From: Treponema sp. UBA2869
Lineage (GTDB): Bacteria > Spirochaetota > Spirochaetia > Treponematales > Treponemataceae
Direction of reading: 5' to 3'
DNA: 6,011 nt
Assembly (NCBI GenBank): GCA_002350445.1
Contig: DEEV01000113.1
Location: 19,737 to 25,747 of the forward strand
Below are positions 1 through 3,056 of the stretch, one piece after another; the first letter of the stretch is position 1; the number at the start of each line of letters is the position of its first letter. The position numbers and the translations under genes were made by a program. The notes under the pieces are model-generated. The model saw nothing but the letters and a program-made list of their open reading frames with translations, was not told the DNA's origin and made no database searches.

Positions 1-166
1 TAGAAATTTCATTACAAAGAGCTTTTACATAAGAATCGGGAACAAAAGGCTGAACTGAGTTGAAGTTATTACAAAAACTACTGCACTTTACACTAAAAAA
101 ATCACAATAGCGGCATTTTGAAATACAAAAAGGAATGTGAATGTAAACTGAATAAGTTTTTTCCAT
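1..166 (-). CDS. hemW: HemW-type radical SAM protein, N-terminal 55 codons (gene runs off the left edge)
   Basis: Reading leftward from an ATG at 166-164, the frame stays open to the window edge and gives 55 residues. It begins with the signature YIHIPFCISKCRYCDFF (residues 8-24). Cys14, Cys18 and Cys21 form the CX3CX2C motif that binds the [4Fe-4S] cluster of radical SAM enzymes. Phe23 follows where true oxygen-independent coproporphyrinogen oxidase (HemN) has a fourth Cys, which favours HemW, a family linked to haem binding and delivery, over HemN. After the motif come about 20 Cys/Asn-rich residues and then SYVKALCNEIS, matching the usual helix in which HemW continues. The start lies 22 bases after the lepB stop, so co-transcription with lepB is likely. 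I see no clear Shine-Dalgarno sequence. The catalytic barrel and C-terminus lie outside the window. The family call is firm; HemW versus HemN rests on Phe23. Confidence 0.88.
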   Translation of the reverse strand, partial: MEKTYSVYIHIPFCISKCRYCDFFSVKCSSFCNNFNSVQPFVPDSYVKALCNEIS

Positions 167-178
167 TTATTTATACAG

Positions 179-205
179 AATTCAAAGATTAAAAAAATCT
201 GAATT
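179..205 (-). other. Hairpin across the lepB stop / lepB-hemW junction
   Basis: An inverted repeat pairs 179-184 with 200-205 (AATTCA/TGAATT) and 187-190 with 196-199 (GATT/AATC), with a two-base bulge and a five-base loop. It covers the last lepB codons and the start of the lepB-hemW gap, ending 12 bases before the hemW ATG. No T-tract follows in the leftward direction, so it does not look like a terminator. It could be a processing or translation-modulating element, or chance pairing in AT-rich DNA. Confidence 0.3.
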
Positions 206-890
206 TATTAAATGGAAAATAACACACAAGGGCTTTTGCGTTAATCTGAGAGCGTTTCACAACACCCCAAAGTCTTGAATCATCTGCATCTTTACGATAA
301 TCGCTAAGAACAAAATATTCGTCTTCGCCAAGAGTAATTTCATCGAACGAACCTTTTACGCCAATTGAACCATCCCAAGATGCAGGAGGTGCATAAAAAG
401 TTACATTGTAAGGCTTTTGGGAAACTTCAAATTCTGTAAGAAAATGTTTTTCGCCATTAGTTGGTTTTACATAAACAACATAATCGCGCATGTAAAAAGT
501 ATCTCCCGGAACAGCAACAATACGGCGCAACTGAGACTTTGTTCCCGGAAAGCGGTCATTTTCGGTTAAAGAAAACTGCTGAGCAGTAAAAAATCTGAAT
601 GCAAGATTAAAAATATGTTTAGGTGCAGAAAGTTTTTTGTGATATCTGGAATTAATAAGGACAACATCTCCACGTTCACATTTTGTAACAATCGGAGAAC
701 ACATTACAAAACCGTTTTTAGGAATATCAGGAAGCATTGAATCTGAAACCTGGCGTACCGGAAAAATCAAAAAAGATATTATAAGCGTTACTAAAACAAA
801 CAGAATTAATACAAAAAAAATTGTATGTCCGGCCTTACGCTGCTTTTCTTTCTTTAACTGATAAGAATACTTTAAAATTTCTCTGTTCAT
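189..890 (-). CDS. lepB: Type I signal peptidase (leader peptidase), with Arg at the catalytic Lys position
   Basis: A 233-residue member of the S26 family, which cleaves signal peptides from exported proteins on the outer face of the inner membrane. A basic N-terminus is followed by one membrane segment (about residues 21-44). Next comes the nucleophile box SDSMLP, with Ser51 as the expected catalytic serine, then ERGDVVLI (72-79), RRIVAVPGD (122-130), and the late box SDYRKDADDSRLWGVV (196-211). The C-terminus (YFPFNKFRFF) resembles the usual family ending. Length and box order are normal. Oddly, the residue aligning with the general-base lysine (the K of the usual KR-x4-PGD pattern) is Arg122, codon CGC at 527-525. 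GGAG at 896-899 (minus strand) sits five bases before the ATG, supporting this start, and an in-frame stop lies upstream. hemW follows 22 bases downstream. The family is certain; normal catalysis is less so. Confidence 0.93.
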   Translation of the reverse strand: MNREILKYSYQLKKEKQRKAGHTIFFVLILFVLVTLIISFLIFPVRQVSDSMLPDIPKNGFVMCSPIVTKCERGDVVLINSRYHKKLSAPKHIFNLAFRFFTAQQFSLTENDRFPGTKSQLRRIVAVPGDTFYMRDYVVYVKPTNGEKHFLTEFEVSQKPYNVTFYAPPASWDGSIGVKGSFDEITLGEDEYFVLSDYRKDADDSRLWGVVKRSQINAKALVCYFPFNKFRFF

Positions 891-944
891 TTTAACTCCG
901 GCGGCAGCTCAAACATTCTGAACGCCACAAAATTCAACTGATAA

Positions 945-973
945 GGTTCGAACTAAAAACAAAAACACGAACC
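945..973. repeat. GGTTCG/CGAACC inverted repeat in the lepB-smpB intergenic region
   Basis: GGTTCG at 945-950 is repeated in inverse orientation as CGAACC at 968-973, with a 17-base A-rich spacer. The left arm is itself part of a perfect 8-base palindrome, GTTCGAAC (946-953). The element lies between the lepB ATG and the proposed lepB promoter. It could be an operator or an RNA hairpin in the lepB leader. I recognise no known regulator site, and it is short enough to be fortuitous. Confidence 0.25.
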
Positions 974-981
974 CGCCTTTT

Positions 982-1010
982 AAAATACCACAAACTAAAG
1001 TAACTTACAA
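982..1010 (-). promoter_or_regulatory. Possible lepB(-hemW) promoter
   Basis: On the minus strand, TTGTAA (1010-1005) and TATTTT (987-982) are separated by exactly 17 bases. Each hexamer matches the sigma-70 consensus at four of six positions. Transcription would start near 975 and leave an 85-base leader to the lepB ATG. The leader contains the GTTCG inverted repeat described separately. The match is weak and AT-rich DNA yields such pairs by chance; the divergent arrangement with smpB makes a promoter here necessary but does not fix its position. Confidence 0.35.
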
Positions 1011-1030
1011 TAACAAGGGTTGTTTGTAAC

Positions 1031-1059
1031 TTGAAAGCAAGTGCCGTATACCTTATAAT
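1031..1059 (+). promoter_or_regulatory. Strong sigma-70-type promoter of smpB
   Basis: TTGAAA (1031-1036, five of six consensus positions) and TATAAT (1054-1059, perfect) are separated by the ideal 17 bases. The expected start point, 6-9 bases past the -10, falls on A1065 or A1068. A1068 is the A of the smpB start codon, so the transcript would have a leader of zero to three bases. This is the best promoter match in the window. Confidence 0.85.
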
Positions 1060-1067
1060 ATAACATT

Positions 1068-1532
1068 ATGGCTGAAGCAGGAAAGTTGATTGCAGAAAAT
1101 AGAAAGGCTCGCTTTGATTACTTTGTAGAAGATACATACGAATGTGGTGTTGTACTTGAAGGAACAGAAGTAAAATCTGTAAAAAACGGAAACATTTCTT
1201 TTCCGGACGCATTTGCAGAAATTATTTCCGGTGAAGTATGGATTAAAAATTTTCATATTTCAGAATATTCGTTTTCTTCTATATTTAATCACAATCCTGA
1301 CAGACCAAAAAAACTGCTTCTTCATTCCGAGGAAATAAAAAGACTTACGCGGAAAGTTGAAGAAAAAGGTTACACTCTGGTGCCATTAAGCGTGTACCTT
1401 AAAAACGGCAGGGTAAAAATTTCGCTGGGAGTCTGCAAAGGTAAAAAGCAGTTCGACAAACGTGCTTCCATAAAAGAGCGCGATGTTCAGCGTGATATAC
1501 AGAGGGAATTCTCGAAAAATCTGAGAGGATAA
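1068..1532 (+). CDS. smpB: SsrA-binding protein SmpB (trans-translation)
   Basis: A 154-residue protein of normal SmpB length. SmpB binds the tRNA-like part of tmRNA and brings it to stalled ribosomes, so that the incomplete protein is tagged and the ribosome freed. Family landmarks are in order: ENRKARFDYF (10-19), LEGTEVKSVKNG (30-41) with the following barrel strands, NHNPDRPKKLLLH (74-86), GKKQFDKR (125-132) and IKERDVQRDIQREF (135-148), the basic C-terminal tail that enters the decoding site. The ATG at 1068 has no Shine-Dalgarno sequence and lies at the predicted transcription start. The alternative is a TTG at 1086 (codon 7), preceded by AGGA at 1079-1082 but only three bases away; it would give 148 residues and keep all conserved parts. 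The next gene begins one base after the stop, implying an operon. No ssrA gene is in the window. Confidence 0.96.
   Translation: MAEAGKLIAENRKARFDYFVEDTYECGVVLEGTEVKSVKNGNISFPDAFAEIISGEVWIKNFHISEYSFSSIFNHNPDRPKKLLLHSEEIKRLTRKVEEKGYTLVPLSVYLKNGRVKISLGVCKGKKQFDKRASIKERDVQRDIQREFSKNLRG
1523..1529 (+). promoter_or_regulatory. Ribosome binding site inside the smpB tail, for the TTG-started gene
   Basis: GAGAGGA lies within the last smpB codons, four bases before a TTG at 1534. It supports this non-ATG start and suggests that ribosomes finishing smpB re-initiate on the next gene. Confidence 0.7.
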
Positions 1533-1533
1533 T

Positions 1534-2412
1534 TTGAGGAAAAGTTTAATAAAAAAAGTTTTTGCTTTTACATTTCTTTTCTCTTTAATAAGCCTTTTTG
1601 TGGCGGCGCAGTCCTACAATATTGATTACTACGGAATTGTATCTTCGGACATTGAACCGAACATGGCAAAAATGACCAGTGACCTCTATTATACTCAACT
1701 TTCAGAAATCAATAATTTTTCGATTACAGATAAACGCACAGCGGCAAGCATGACTCAATCTCCATCTGTAGATTCGTATTCTGCTCTGGCGCTTTCGTTT
1801 TACGCAGAAATTGCAAAAGACAGCGACGGTGCAAGCTGGAAAACAACACTGCACGTTGTTGATAAAAGCAAAAACGAAGAACACACGCTTACACGCCAAT
1901 ATGATTCATTTTATAAAATCCTTATGGAACCAAAATCTGCCCTTCAGGATTCAATCCGTAAACTTATAGAAAATAACGCTTCCGGTCAGGGCATTACAGA
2001 AGCTCCAATAAAACAAGAAGAAAGCGCTCCTAAGGCAAACAAGGTTTCAACAGAATCACTTTCGGGAACCTGGAAAGGCGAAGAAAACATAGACAAAATA
2101 GTTATTTTACGCGGTGGCCGCGGCTTTGTAATTTTTAATAACGGCGCATCAATGAACATTACAATCTCGCTTTCAGACAATCAGGATTCTCAGCAGATTC
2201 TTGTAACTCAAAGCGGGCGTTCAAACGCTTCTTACTACCCTGACCTTCCAAGAACAATTGCACTTAGCGCAGCAGTTACGGCAGATCCTATTCAGTGGAC
2301 ACTTGTACTTTCAGAAAACAACAGGCTTACAGGCTATAAAAAGACACTGCTTCCTTCCGAGGATTCTTATAAAATTGGAACAGTTCAGGTAGAATGGAAT
2401 AAAATTAATTAA
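1534..2412 (+). CDS. Secreted (periplasmic) two-domain protein of unknown function
   Basis: I do not recognise a named family. The 292-residue product starts with a clear signal peptide: MRKSLIKK, a hydrophobic core at about 9-23, and a likely cut after Ala25 (FVAA|QS). This supports the TTG start, since the next Met would be inside the mature protein. There is no lipobox Cys. Residues 26-146 look like an alpha/beta domain, with a strand (YYGIVSS), a helix (MAKMTSDLYYTQL), then FSITDKR and later LHVVDKS and a long C-terminal helix. That order is reminiscent of the TolB-N/LpoB/CsgG type of periplasmic domain; this is inference only. A polar linker (147-174) leads to a beta-rich domain (about 176-288) opening with LSGTWKG, as in lipocalin-like folds, and ending TVQVEW. 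It is coupled to smpB by a one-base gap, and its stop overlaps the stop of the converging gene at 2409-2412. It may also be a LepB substrate. Confidence 0.8.
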   Translation: MRKSLIKKVFAFTFLFSLISLFVAAQSYNIDYYGIVSSDIEPNMAKMTSDLYYTQLSEINNFSITDKRTAASMTQSPSVDSYSALALSFYAEIAKDSDGASWKTTLHVVDKSKNEEHTLTRQYDSFYKILMEPKSALQDSIRKLIENNASGQGITEAPIKQEESAPKANKVSTESLSGTWKGEENIDKIVILRGGRGFVIFNNGASMNITISLSDNQDSQQILVTQSGRSNASYYPDLPRTIALSAAVTADPIQWTLVLSENNRLTGYKKTLLPSEDSYKIGTVQVEWNKIN

Positions 2413-2930
2413 ATCTGTGGTAAATCGTAAACAGGGATTCCCGCGATTACTTCTGCGTGGTCGCGTTCAAAGCTGATATTTCCATTATTAATATCACTCA
2501 TAAACATAATTACAGCGCTCATAATCATAAAAAATGCCGCAATCATCTTGCAATATTTTTCGCCAAGAAAAACACACTGTTCGTGGTAAAGAATTGTACC
2601 GGTATCATAAAGTGTTGTCTGTGCCGGTTTTAGACCTGTAATTTTTACAAGTTTTTCTCCGTCACTTACATAATCAAGTTTACGTGCATAAGCGGCAATT
2701 ACAGCCTTATCGTTCTGCAAGGCTGTAAGCTCAAGCTGGAGCTCGCTGTTAATATTTTGAATTTCAGTTGTTCTAAGACTTATAATTCTTTTCTGTTCTT
2801 CAAGCTGAGAATAACAGCGCAGACTATTCTGCCCTACAGTTAAAGAAATAAGCACATAAACTACAGTTCCAATCAATATAGAAAACAAATACTTTGCACG
2901 TTTCATAATTACTAGATTATCGACAAACAT
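2409..2930 (-). CDS. DivIC/FtsB-like septum formation initiator with an extra C-terminal membrane segment
   Basis: The 173-residue product has a short cytoplasmic N-terminus, a membrane segment (about 14-33), a coiled coil (about 38-76, rich in Gln, Glu and Leu) and then AAYARKLDYVSDGEKLVKI (79-97). That last stretch matches the ARxxLGYVxxGE signature after the coiled coil of FtsB/DivIC proteins, which join FtsL and FtsQ/DivIB in the divisome and help activate septal wall synthesis. Usual members end soon after this motif. Here about 75 more residues follow, including a second hydrophobic segment (about 126-144) and a polar tail ending PVYDLPQI. This would return the C-terminus to the cytoplasm. 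Start choice is open: Met1 (2930) or Met9 (2906), neither with a clear Shine-Dalgarno sequence; Met9 gives the more typical MKRAK start. It is divergent from the acidic-protein gene. The family call rests on one motif plus topology. Confidence 0.72.
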   Translation of the reverse strand: MFVDNLVIMKRAKYLFSILIGTVVYVLISLTVGQNSLRCYSQLEEQKRIISLRTTEIQNINSELQLELTALQNDKAVIAAYARKLDYVSDGEKLVKITGLKPAQTTLYDTGTILYHEQCVFLGEKYCKMIAAFFMIMSAVIMFMSDINNGNISFERDHAEVIAGIPVYDLPQI

Positions 2931-2955
2931 TTCTGTTTTCTGAATTGAAAAAGTA

Positions 2956-2964
2956 TGTTATAAT
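2956..2964 (+). promoter_or_regulatory. Extended -10 promoter for the acidic-protein gene
   Basis: TGTTATAAT is a perfect extended -10 element (TG-N-TATAAT). The -35 at the proper distance (TTTTCT, 2936-2941) is poor, which an extended -10 can tolerate. Transcription would start near 2971 and leave a leader of about 86 bases, holding a weak AT-only hairpin (2980-2986 with 2991-2997). TATAGA or TATATT at 3025-3036 is a possible alternative -10 closer to the gene. Confidence 0.5.
2957..2962 (-). promoter_or_regulatory. Probable -10 element for the DivIC-like gene
   Basis: On the minus strand these bases read TATAAC, five of six matches to the -10 consensus, about 27 bases before the ATG at 2930. 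No good -35 is visible at 16-18 bases. The element lies on the same bases as the -10 of the divergent gene. Confidence 0.4.
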
Positions 2965-3042
2965 AATAAAAACAGACTTAAAAATATTTGTATTTTTTTA
3001 GGGAATTTCAGCCGATAATTAAAGTATAGATATATTTAACAT

Positions 3043-3050
3043 AGAGAGGA
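3043..3050 (+). promoter_or_regulatory. Strong ribosome binding site of the acidic-protein gene
   Basis: AGAGAGGA ends six bases before the ATG at 3057. It is the best Shine-Dalgarno match in the window and fixes this start, suggesting the protein is made in quantity. Confidence 0.85.
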
Positions 3051-3056
3051 ACACAT

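Noticed and set aside
945..954. GGTTCGAACT, resembling a tRNA T-arm
   Set aside because: No acceptor stem, anticodon arm or D-arm can be found around it, so it is not a tRNA gene.
891..1067. Possible ssrA (tmRNA) gene beside smpB
   Set aside because: The gap is only 177 bases, too short for a usual tmRNA of about 350, and no tRNA-like ends or tag frame are visible.
1053..1256. Minus-strand open frame of 67 codons over the smpB start
   Set aside because: It overlaps the firmly identified smpB and its promoter, and the product has no recognisable features.
1702..2180. Minus-strand open frames at 1702-1899 and 1986-2180
   Set aside because: They are shadows of the secreted-protein gene, whose signal peptide and continuous frame are convincing.
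2980..2997. AT-only inverted repeat followed by T's in the acidic-protein leader, as a possible terminator
   Set aside because: The seven-pair stem has no G-C pair and would be unstable; it is expected by chance in such AT-rich DNA.
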